DNA of 64,000 bases, from assembly GCA_000171835.1 (NCBI GenBank), contig ABHC01000025.1, forward strand, positions 28,887-92,886. The letters are read 5' to 3'. Source of the DNA: an alpha proteobacterium BAL199. GTDB taxonomy: Bacteria; Pseudomonadota; Alphaproteobacteria; Thalassobaculales; Thalassobaculaceae. A program made the position numbers and the translations under genes. Below the pieces are notes generated by a model. It searched no databases. It saw only the letters and a list, made by a program, of their open reading frames with translations, and was not told where the DNA came from. Shown here piece by piece: positions 7,910 to 19,390 of this stretch. Positions within the stretch are counted from its first letter, which is position 1. The number at the start of each line of letters is the position of its first letter.

Positions 7910-9027
7910 ATGAAGATCACGATCGACCGCGCGGCGCTGCTGAAGCCGCTGGCCCATGTCCAAAGCGTCGTTGAGCGGCGGAACACCATACCGATTCTGG
8001 CCAACGTGCTGCTGCGCGCCGCCGACGGTACGCTGTCGCTGACCGCCACCGATATGGACCTTGATGTGGTGGAAAGCGTCGGGTGTTCCGTCGATCAGCC
8101 GGGGCAGACCACGGTGCCGGCTCACACCCTGTACGAGATCGTCCGCAAGCTGCAGGACGGCTCGGAGGTCGAGTTGACGGCCGTTGGCGACAGCGGTCGG
8201 ATGACGATCCGCGCCGGGCGTTCGAATTTCTCGCTGCCGACCTTGCCGATGGAGGAGTTCCCGGCACTGTCCGGCGACACGCTGCCGACCAGCTTCGTGC
8301 TGTCGGCGGCCGACGCCAAGACCTTGATCGACCGGACCCGCTTTGCGATCTCCACCGAGGAGACCCGGTACTATCTGAACGGTATCTTCCTGCATGAAGC
8401 CAAGGCCGGCGACGTCGCGGTGCTGCGCGCGGTGGCGACCGACGGGCATCGCCTCGCCCGCGTCCAGATGCCGCTGCCCACCGGGGCCGCCGGCATGCCG
8501 GCGGTAATCGTGCCGCGCAAAGCGGTCCAGGAAATCCGCAAGCTGATCGAGGAGACCGACGGCGACGTCCAGGTCTCGCTCAGCGAGAACAAGCTGCGCT
8601 TCGCGTTCGAGTCGAGCGTGCTGACCACCAAGCTGATCGACGGGACGTTCCCGGACTACGAGCGGGTGATCCCGACCGGCAACGACAAGATGCTGCGGGT
8701 CGAAAGCTCGATGTTCAAGCGCGCCGTCGACCGGGTGGCGACCATCTCGACCGAAAAGTCCCGTTCGGTGAAGCTCAGCCTGACGAGCGGTACCCTGACG
8801 TTGTCAGCCAACAGTCCGGACAACGCGCAGGCCACCGAGGAGGTCGATGTCGACTACGCCGCCGCGGCCATCGAGATCGGCTTCAACTCGCGCTACCTGA
8901 TGGACATCGCCGACCAGATCGACGAGGGCAGCAAGGCGGTTTTCGCCATGGCCGACGCCGCATCGCCGACCGTGGTGACGGACGAGAGCGACGACGGCAC
9001 GCTCTACGTCCTCATGCCGATGCGGGT

Positions 9028-9031
<4 letters not shown>
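7910..9031 (+). CDS. dnaN: DNA polymerase III sliding clamp (beta subunit)
   Basis: Ring-shaped processivity clamp of the replicative polymerase, also a docking platform for repair and regulatory proteins. The 373-aa product begins MKITIDRAALLKPLAHVQSV and has the characteristic ERRNTIPILANVLL, FAISTEETRYYLNGIFLH, ATDGHRLA and C-terminal LYVLMPMRV segments. The MPMRV terminus is the classic end of domain III near the peptide-binding cleft. The stop overlaps the recF start by four bases (GTGA), so translation is probably coupled. The ~170-bp gap from dnaA contains a terminator-like hairpin and probably a promoter. Confidence 0.98.
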
Positions 9032-12700
<3,669 letters not shown>

Positions 12701-12974
12701 CCGTTACGTCGGCGGGGTAACGATCCGTTAAGGCCCAAACGGTTATGGTTGTCGACGTTGGGTCGTTGCGGTAGCCGGTGAGTCTCCGTGCGCGATCCAA
12801 CGGACAGCACGAGGCCGACAACTCTCTTAGTCGATGGCACGTCGCCGCCGTGACCCGGCCTGCAAGGGCCGGTTCGCCTGTCGCGGGTCCGCCATCCGAT
12901 CAGCAGGGGCTGCCTCAATTTCAACGCGCGAGGACAAGCCGGTCCGTCCGGCGCGCCTTGACGTGAGTTTGAGG

Positions 12975-14456
12975 ATGGGACGAGCGGTTGGGTTGCTCAT
13001 GCTGCACTCGGTCGAAACCGGGCGCGGAAGCTTCAGACATCTGATCCGGATGCTGAGTCGACCGGCAGTCCGGATTGCGGCCGCGGCCGGGCTCGCGATG
13101 CTGTTCCTGTCGATGCTCACCCTCCAAGAGTCGGAGCTACGCCGGGAGCGTGCCGGTTACAATTATTTGTTGACCACCAACAACTGGGCTCTGTCCCAGC
13201 TCGAGTTCGAGGTGGAACGGTTTCTCGGGGCACTCGATCGTTTCATGCTTGGAGTCCCCGACATGGATTCCAACGCACTGACTCTGCGCTTCGACATCCT
13301 GTGGAGTCGGATCCCAGTGCTGATGCTTGCCGAAGAGACCGCCGAGGTTCGAACCATCGACGGTGCGGTCGAGCTTCTGGAAGACTTCGAAGCTGCTCTC
13401 AATGAGATCGAGCGCGATCTCCTGGCACTGACGCCCAACGATCGATCGCGCTACGATCGCATCCGCTCGAGCGTCACTGCGTGGGGACCCGCGATCCGCA
13501 CCCTGACGATGGAAGTCTACAATGGTCAGCACTTTCAGCGCCTCGCTGAGCGCACCCGTGAGGGTTATCGGCGGGCGGCGCTGTACCAATGGGCCATGCT
13601 GGTCGTGGTGACAATTCTGTCACTGTTCTTAGGCTTTGAGGTACTGCGCAGCGGCCGGCGAACTCGCGACGAAAAAGCCGCTCGGCGCGCCGCCGAAGCT
13701 GCCAACCTCGCCAAATCGACCTTCCTGGCAACCATGAGCCATGAGTTACGAACGCCGCTGAACGCCATCATGGGCTTCTCGGAAGCGCAGGCCAAACAGC
13801 TCCTCGGACCGGTACCGAGCCGGTATCGAGACTATGCAAACGATATCCACACAAGCGCCAGTCATCTCCTGGCGGTTCTGAACGACATCCTGGACATGGC
13901 ACGAATGGATGCACGGCGCCTGACGCTGTACGAGGAGGAGTTCAACCCTTCAAAGGCCGTCGACATGGCTGTCCGAATGATTGATCCAGACCGCAAGCGC
14001 GCCGGCATAGTTCTCTCGATCGAGAACCGGGCCATGGGCTCAACCCTGCGTGCCGATGAACGCCTGCTCCGCCAAATCGTTCTCAACCTGCTGTCGAACG
14101 CCGTCAAGTTTACCTCGCCGGGCGGCACCGTTACCGTCGCGCTCGACCAGTCCGCCAGCGGACTGACCCTCAGTGTCCGGGACACCGGCACTGGTATTTC
14201 GCCTGATCTGCTCAAGCGGGTCGCTGAGCCCTTTTTTCAAGCGGATCAAAGCTACGCGCGGCGGCATCAGGGTACTGGGCTTGGTCTGTCCTTGGTCAAA
14301 GGGTTTGCCGAGTTGCATGGCGGATCGATCGCGATCGAGAGCACGCTGGGTGAAGGCACAATGGTCGCGGTCCGGTTTCCGGCGGCGCGGGTCGGGAAGA
14401 GCGCGGACACGGTCGACGGATCCGCTGCTCTTCGCGCCGATCGCGCTCAGTCCTGA
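12975..14456 (+). CDS. Membrane sensor histidine kinase (HisKA-HATPase), orphan
   Basis: Probable inner-membrane histidine kinase. From the proposed start there is a first transmembrane segment (VRIAAAAGLAMLFLSMLTL), then ~130 residues of extracytoplasmic helical sensor region. A second transmembrane segment follows (LYQWAMLVVVTILSLFLGF), then a dimerisation/phosphoacceptor helix with MSHELRTPLNAIMGFSE (His about residue 256). The ATPase domain has N box QIVLNLLSNAVKF, G1 DTGTGIS and G2 GTGLGLSLVKG. No receiver domain, and no response regulator is adjacent. The start is uncertain: the frame is open from 12834, and ATGs at 12975, 12999 and 13051 all precede the first membrane segment without a strong ribosome site. 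Ligand unknown. Confidence 0.85.
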   Translation: MGRAVGLLMLHSVETGRGSFRHLIRMLSRPAVRIAAAAGLAMLFLSMLTLQESELRRERAGYNYLLTTNNWALSQLEFEVERFLGALDRFMLGVPDMDSNALTLRFDILWSRIPVLMLAEETAEVRTIDGAVELLEDFEAALNEIERDLLALTPNDRSRYDRIRSSVTAWGPAIRTLTMEVYNGQHFQRLAERTREGYRRAALYQWAMLVVVTILSLFLGFEVLRSGRRTRDEKAARRAAEAANLAKSTFLATMSHELRTPLNAIMGFSEAQAKQLLGPVPSRYRDYANDIHTSASHLLAVLNDILDMARMDARRLTLYEEEFNPSKAVDMAVRMIDPDRKRAGIVLSIENRAMGSTLRADERLLRQIVLNLLSNAVKFTSPGGTVTVALDQSASGLTLSVRDTGTGISPDLLKRVAEPFFQADQSYARRHQGTGLGLSLVKGFAELHGGSIAIESTLGEGTMVAVRFPAARVGKSADTVDGSAALRADRAQS

Positions 14457-14546
14457 GCGGACATCGATTTAACGCGTTTCCCTGGTGGCGAAGCTGCGGG
14501 TCTGCGATCTTAAGTATCGAGTGCGATGTGGCGGCGCGAGCAGAGA

Positions 14547-15251
14547 ATGACCGAATTTGTTAGGATCTTTTCCGCCGTAGATATCGCGGCTTTCGCCGTA
14601 TTTGTATTCTCGTGGGTCGGCTATGAGGCATACAGCGCGCGGGCGACACGGCATGGTCAGAGCCTGCCGGCCCGGATGCAGGTCTGGCGGGAACGCTGGA
14701 TGGAAGCCGCGGTCGGACGCGACAACCGGATTCTCGACGTCCAGATCCTGCAGTCGCTGACCGGCAACTCGGCCTTTCTGGCATCGACCGCGATCTTCGT
14801 CATCGGCGGGTTGGCGGCGGCGCTGGGCACGGCGGCCGACGTCGTTGGCGTTTTGAACGGCTTCGATTATTTCGCGATCACCAGCCAGAACCGGTTCGGC
14901 TTCAAGGTCACGTTGATGATCCTGATCTTCATGCACGCCTTCTTTCGGCTGGCGTGGTCGATGCGGCTGCACAACAACGCCGGTGTTGTGCTGGGATCAA
15001 TCCCTCAACCGGGTCCTGGGGACGAGGCGGTTGCCAAGGCGCGTGCCGGTGTGGCGGCACGCCTGGTGACACTGGCGGCTCGGCACTACAACGGCGGTAT
15101 GCATTCATACTATTTCGGATTGGCGGCCTGCGCCTGGTTCCTGCATCCGCTGGCGCTGATCGTTACCACGGCATGGGTTGTCGGCACGCTGTACCGCCGT
15201 GAATTCCGCTCGCGCGCGCACGCGGCCCTGGTGCTGGTCGACGGAGGCTGA
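14547..15251 (+). CDS. DUF599-family membrane protein
   Basis: Integral membrane protein of unknown function, ~234 aa from the ATG at 14547 (MTEFVRIFSAVD). An ATG seven codons earlier is possible, but AGCAGAGA sits better before the later one. About four hydrophobic spans are visible: residues ~9-26, ~80-100, ~120-140 and ~190-215. The pattern FGFKVTLMILIFMHAFFRL, MRLHNN and HYNGGMHSYYFGLAA matches what I know of DUF599. It follows the upstream kinase gene by 90 bp on the same strand, so they may be cotranscribed, but no functional link is established. Confidence 0.75.
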   Translation: MTEFVRIFSAVDIAAFAVFVFSWVGYEAYSARATRHGQSLPARMQVWRERWMEAAVGRDNRILDVQILQSLTGNSAFLASTAIFVIGGLAAALGTAADVVGVLNGFDYFAITSQNRFGFKVTLMILIFMHAFFRLAWSMRLHNNAGVVLGSIPQPGPGDEAVAKARAGVAARLVTLAARHYNGGMHSYYFGLAACAWFLHPLALIVTTAWVVGTLYRREFRSRAHAALVLVDGG

Positions 15252-15272
15252 CGCCCCCACCTGCCCCACAAA

Positions 15273-15413
15273 TCAGGCGGCGGCGCGCTGCTCGTAGCCG
15301 AGGATCGTCATGCGGATCAGGTCCGCTATGAGCCGAAATTCCGGCTCGCGAACCGTTCCGATTTCGGCCTGGTCGGCGATGTCGTCGATGGATGGCTGGT
15401 CGATGTCCGGCAT
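15273..15413 (-). CDS. Small 46-aa protein of unknown function
   Basis: A short frame beginning MPDIDQPSIDDIADQAEIG and ending in GYEQRAAA. An AGGAGG site lies eight bases before its ATG (15411-15413), one of the best ribosome sites in the window. The protein is acidic at the N-terminus with an amphipathic, helix-prone second half (RLIADLIRMTILGYEQR). It lies alone between the convergent DUF599 gene and the unknown 397-aa gene. No family recognised. Support rests on the ribosome site and composition only. Confidence 0.5.
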   Translation of the reverse strand: MPDIDQPSIDDIADQAEIGTVREPEFRLIADLIRMTILGYEQRAAA

Positions 15414-15519
15414 CTTGGTTGCCTCCTGATTGCCGACCAATCCTGCCGTAAGGTTGTAAACACGACGTCAACGGGAATGGTTAACGAACAGGAATTTGAC
15501 TCACCCGACCGATGAATCG

Positions 15520-16713
15520 TCAAACGATCACGCGACCGAGAATCTCGAGCAGCGGCTTCAGTTCGTCGGCGGTGAGCTTTCCGTCGGCGGCATTGCGAGT
15601 CCGTTGATTCCAGACCGACACGCCGTGGTTCAGCGCTGAAATCGATGCCGCAATGTCCCAGAAGAACGTGCTGGATTCACGCAGGAACTCGATGAACGGG
15701 CGGGCCTCTCCGCCTTTGACGAACAGGTTCTCGTATCCCTGATTGTAGATCCGCAGGATGTCGGAGCTGTTCTTCAGGTGCCGGGCGAAGGCTGCCGCCA
15801 CCTCCCGAACCGACTGCTCCAGTTCCTCGCGTAGGTTTGCCTTCACGTAATGTGAGGGGACAGCCCTGGTGTGGAGCCAGTCCGCAAACCCCAGCATGGT
15901 CCGCTGGCCGCGCTTGTACTGGTACTCGTAGTAAGTGACGCCCTTCCAGGAATAGTAGATGTCGCCGGCCTGGTCGGGATCGATCCGGAACACGTCGGTG
16001 ATCGGCCTCAGGTAGTCGAGGTCCTTGGCCTCCCACAGTTTCATGATGAACTGTTCGGTCACCTGAGCGGCGTTGCGCGAGTTGGGATCGACCACCCGTT
16101 CGGTGATCGGGCGGAACTTCGTCAGGATGTAGGCCTTGATGTCCTGAAACTCGGATTCCGGGATCGTAAAATACTCCTCCGGTACCGCCATGCCGTCGAC
16201 CGCAACGCGGTCTTTCAGCAGGAACGGGTCGAGCGAAGGCAGATTCTCGATGAGTTCAAGCAGGCGCAAATCGCTGCGCACGCTGTCGCTGTCGGCGCGG
16301 GCGTCAAAACCGGCGATGTCGAGCAGGGCCTGGGTTCGGCCCCGGCCGCTGAGTTCGAAACTGTTGCCGCCATCGGACACGTTATTAGGATCGTAAGGAA
16401 TATAGACGACGGTTGCGATGTCGCCTTTCTCCACACGCACCCGAGTGTCGACCGTGAATGTTCGCAGTTGTCCATTCTCAAGAATCTCCGCCGACATGTT
16501 CAGTGCCGCGCTGGGCGGCGGCGCAAACTCCTTCGGTCGCTTGATGAACACGGCCCGGTTTAGGCCACGGTGCTTGAACAGCAACTGGTCCGGCGGCTTG
16601 CCGCCGGCGTCACGCGCCGCGTCTTCCAGGCGCCGGGTGATCTCCGCGACGTTGAAGATCCGACTGGCACCGGAACTGAGGGTCTCGCGCAACGAGCGGT
16701 CAACATCCGTCAT
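15520..16713 (-). CDS. Hypothetical 397-aa cytoplasmic protein
   Basis: No family is recognised. The product begins MTDVDRSLRETLSSGASRIF, has no signal peptide or membrane span, and is mixed alpha/beta by eye. A charged, acidic central region contains VEKGDIATVVYIPYDPNN and the aromatic stretch DIYYSWKGVTYYEYQYKRGQ. The C-terminal ~120 residues look helical (ELEQSVREVAAAFARHLKNS). The ATG at 16711-16713 is the first in frame. Codon use matches its high-GC neighbours. It is divergent, by about 90 bp, from the binding-protein/kinase pair, so a shared regulatory region is possible. Confidence 0.7.
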   Translation of the reverse strand: MTDVDRSLRETLSSGASRIFNVAEITRRLEDAARDAGGKPPDQLLFKHRGLNRAVFIKRPKEFAPPPSAALNMSAEILENGQLRTFTVDTRVRVEKGDIATVVYIPYDPNNVSDGGNSFELSGRGRTQALLDIAGFDARADSDSVRSDLRLLELIENLPSLDPFLLKDRVAVDGMAVPEEYFTIPESEFQDIKAYILTKFRPITERVVDPNSRNAAQVTEQFIMKLWEAKDLDYLRPITDVFRIDPDQAGDIYYSWKGVTYYEYQYKRGQRTMLGFADWLHTRAVPSHYVKANLREELEQSVREVAAAFARHLKNSSDILRIYNQGYENLFVKGGEARPFIEFLRESSTFFWDIAASISALNHGVSVWNQRTRNAADGKLTADELKPLLEILGRVIV

Positions 16714-16801
16714 CGGATCGGCGACCAGATTGTGTTCGTGTCGAATTCATGCTTTCACACCGCCGGGCGCCCTGCAACGGGCGCTCTCTTGGGAGGGGCC
16801 A

Positions 16802-17659
16802 TTGGCATCGGTGATATACCTCAGACACCGCGCCGCTACAGGTGTCAGCGCAGCACTGTTCATGCTCACCGCGCTCTTTGGACTCAACCACGCGCATGCA
16901 CAAGCCCCGGCGGCATTTGAAGGCCGGCCAACCGTACGTATCGCATACGAAACAGTACCCAATCCGCCGCGCCATCTCGGTGAAGGTACCGCAATCGACT
17001 GGAGCCGACCCGGACTGACGCTGGAGTTGTTGAAGCGCGTCGGCCAGCGTCTGGAGGTCAATCTCTCGTTCAAGCGGGTTCCGTGGAAGCGCGGGCTGCT
17101 GATGCTGGAAACCGGCGAGATCGACGGCATCTTTCACGCCAGCTACAAAGCCGAGCGGGAATCCATCGGGGTCTATCCGAAGACCCCAGATGGGCGGCTG
17201 GACGAGAGCAGGGCAGTGTTCTTTCAGTCCTATATGCTGTTCGTTCCGGCCGGCTCATCGATCACCTGGAACGGAACGACCCTCGGCGGCCTCGATGGCC
17301 GGCCGATCGGCGCCACTGCGGGATACGCAGTGGTCGACGTCCTGGAACGCCTTGGCGCCCGCGTTGAGGTCGGCCGTACTCCGTCGCTCAACTTCCCCAA
17401 GCTGCTGGAGGGCCGGCTCGCGGCCTATGCCGAACTCGAGAACCTTGCCGGCGCCGTCATCCGGAGCGATCCGGCTCGGTACGCCTCCGTCTCAAAGCTG
17501 GAACCGCCGCTGCGCACCAGTGCCTACTACCTGATGCTGTCCCATGCGTTCGTACAGCGCGACCGCACGACGGCCGAAGCGGTATGGGACACCATCGCTG
17601 AAGTTCGTGAATCGGACGACTTCCGTGCGCTCGACAGTAGATATGCCGACGGCTCCTGA
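16802..17659 (+). CDS. Periplasmic solute-binding protein (transporter-type), paired with a histidine kinase
   Basis: A bacterial extracellular solute-binding-like protein of about 285 aa. I propose the TTG at 16802, since GGGAGG lies about six bases before it. It gives a good signal peptide: MASVIYLRHR, a hydrophobic core, and a cut after NHAHA. The mature part has RIAYETVPNPPRHLGEG, the GLTLELLKRVGQRLEV lobe, WKRGLLMLETGEIDGIFHAS and the hinge GRPIGATAGYAVVDVLERLG. No permease or ATPase gene is nearby. The gene ends three bases before a membrane histidine kinase, so it probably acts as that kinase's ligand-sensing partner rather than in uptake. Confidence 0.8.
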   Translation: MASVIYLRHRAATGVSAALFMLTALFGLNHAHAQAPAAFEGRPTVRIAYETVPNPPRHLGEGTAIDWSRPGLTLELLKRVGQRLEVNLSFKRVPWKRGLLMLETGEIDGIFHASYKAERESIGVYPKTPDGRLDESRAVFFQSYMLFVPAGSSITWNGTTLGGLDGRPIGATAGYAVVDVLERLGARVEVGRTPSLNFPKLLEGRLAAYAELENLAGAVIRSDPARYASVSKLEPPLRTSAYYLMLSHAFVQRDRTTAEAVWDTIAEVRESDDFRALDSRYADGS

Positions 17660-17662
17660 CGC

Positions 17663-19276
17663 ATGACCGAAACCCGTATCGACAAGGTATCATCGCATAC
17701 GGTGACTGGCGTCGTGCGATCACCGGTCACCCGCAAGCTGTTCCGCGCGGCCTTCGCACTCTACCTCGGCGCAGCCGTCGTCATCACCGCGGCCTTCGTT
17801 GGCGAGGCGTGGCTCAGCGAGCGGAACGACCTGACGCGCGAGTTGTCGATCTACCGTCGGACACTGGAGGAAGCGCTGGCGGCGCCGTTGTGGTCGGTCG
17901 ATCTCGAGGCGGCAACGGCAATCGCGACCGGCATGCTTGAGATTCCCGAAATCACGAGCGTGCGGATCGTCGATCATACCGGTACCCGCGAGTTCGTGAC
18001 CGTGGGGGTCCCGTCCCGTTCCAAGTGGTTCGGCGATTCGATCGCCGTCAACTTTCCAGTCCACTATCGGCACGCCGTCGGCCGCGACCTGGTCGGCATG
18101 GTGTCGCTGACCTCGTCGTCCGCCGTACTGGCCGAGCGCCTGCAATGGCGGATCATCCTGATCATCGTCGCCGCAGTCCTGAAGACCGCCATCTTGTGGG
18201 TGATCTTCGATCGGCTAGGCCGATCGATTCTGGCGAGGCCTCTGACCCAACTAACGCGGGCCGTCCGTGAGGCCGGTTGGGGACGCCTGCATCCCGTCGA
18301 GTTCGACGCGCCTACCGCGATTTCGGCGGCGGGCACCGAGATCGAGCACCTTCGCATCGCCTACAATGATCTGGTTGCCGCCCTGAGCCGCGGGCAGCGC
18401 GAAATCGCCACGCTCAACCGGGACCTGGAGACCCGGGTGGCAGCGCGCACCAGTGAGCTTCAGGAACGGACGGTCGAACTTTCCGCTGCGCTGGCGCGGG
18501 TCGATCAGGCGAGACGACAGACCGCAGCGGCGCTCGACGCGGCCGAGCGGGCCGGGCGTGCCAAGTCAGAGTTCCTGGCCCTGGTCAGCCACGAGCTTCG
18601 CACCCCGCTGAACTCGATTCTCGGCTTCTCCGAACTGGTGCGAGACCAAGCGGTCCGCGGCGCTGACCCGGAGCGAATGTCGGAGTACGCGGCCGATATC
18701 CATGCCAGCGGCTCGCACTTGCTGACCTTGATCAACGACATCCTTGATCTCTCGAAGATCGAAGCCGGGCAGATGGAGATCCACTCCGAGTGGGTCGATC
18801 CGGCCGCAATCACCCGCGCGGTCGTTGAGTTGATGCGGGAGCAGGCGACCCGCAAGAACTTGACGATCGAATGCCGGCTCGACCCGTCGATCGGACCGCT
18901 TCGGGCCGATCCGCGGCGGTTCCGGCAGATGCTGATGAACCTGCTCTCCAACGCGGTTAAGTTCACCGACCCGCCCGGAACCGTGACGATCGAGGGTAGG
19001 GTAACGCCGGAGGGCGGCCTGACGATCGCGGTCGTGGACACCGGTATCGGCATGCGCAGCCAGGACGTCGCACGCGCGCTCGAACCGTTCGGCCAGATCG
19101 ACAGTCCGATAACCCGCAGCCAACAGGGAACCGGTCTCGGCCTGCCGTTGGTCTCTCAGATGGCCCGGCTGCACGGCGGAAGGCTGTCCATGGACAGCAG
19201 CCCTGGGGTGGGCACGAGGGCGACCTTGTGGTTTCCACCGGAATCCCGCCGCAACCCACCGGCCATGGGCAACTGA
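17663..19276 (+). CDS. Membrane sensor histidine kinase partnered with the upstream binding protein
   Basis: 537-aa kinase. Order: short cytoplasmic tail, TM1 (about residues 28-50), a ~110-residue periplasmic domain, TM2 (about 163-185), HAMP-like linker, long coiled coil (LNRDLETRVAARTSELQERT), HisKA with LVSHELRTPLNSILGFSEL (His about 310), then HATPase with MLMNLLSNAVKF, DTGIGM and GTGLGLPLVSQM. No receiver domain. It starts three bases after the solute-binding protein, so translation is probably coupled. The periplasmic domain is small, about right for docking a binding protein. No response regulator is encoded nearby; the partner must lie elsewhere. Confidence 0.88.
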   Translation: MTETRIDKVSSHTVTGVVRSPVTRKLFRAAFALYLGAAVVITAAFVGEAWLSERNDLTRELSIYRRTLEEALAAPLWSVDLEAATAIATGMLEIPEITSVRIVDHTGTREFVTVGVPSRSKWFGDSIAVNFPVHYRHAVGRDLVGMVSLTSSSAVLAERLQWRIILIIVAAVLKTAILWVIFDRLGRSILARPLTQLTRAVREAGWGRLHPVEFDAPTAISAAGTEIEHLRIAYNDLVAALSRGQREIATLNRDLETRVAARTSELQERTVELSAALARVDQARRQTAAALDAAERAGRAKSEFLALVSHELRTPLNSILGFSELVRDQAVRGADPERMSEYAADIHASGSHLLTLINDILDLSKIEAGQMEIHSEWVDPAAITRAVVELMREQATRKNLTIECRLDPSIGPLRADPRRFRQMLMNLLSNAVKFTDPPGTVTIEGRVTPEGGLTIAVVDTGIGMRSQDVARALEPFGQIDSPITRSQQGTGLGLPLVSQMARLHGGRLSMDSSPGVGTRATLWFPPESRRNPPAMGN

Positions 19277-19390
19277 GCCCGGGCGCACGCGAAACATCCT
19301 CCAGTTTCATTCAAATCGATGATTTTATAGCTTTCTCATATAGTTCAACGCATACTCTCAGGTAGTGCTTCAGAAACTGGGGTCGGGGTT

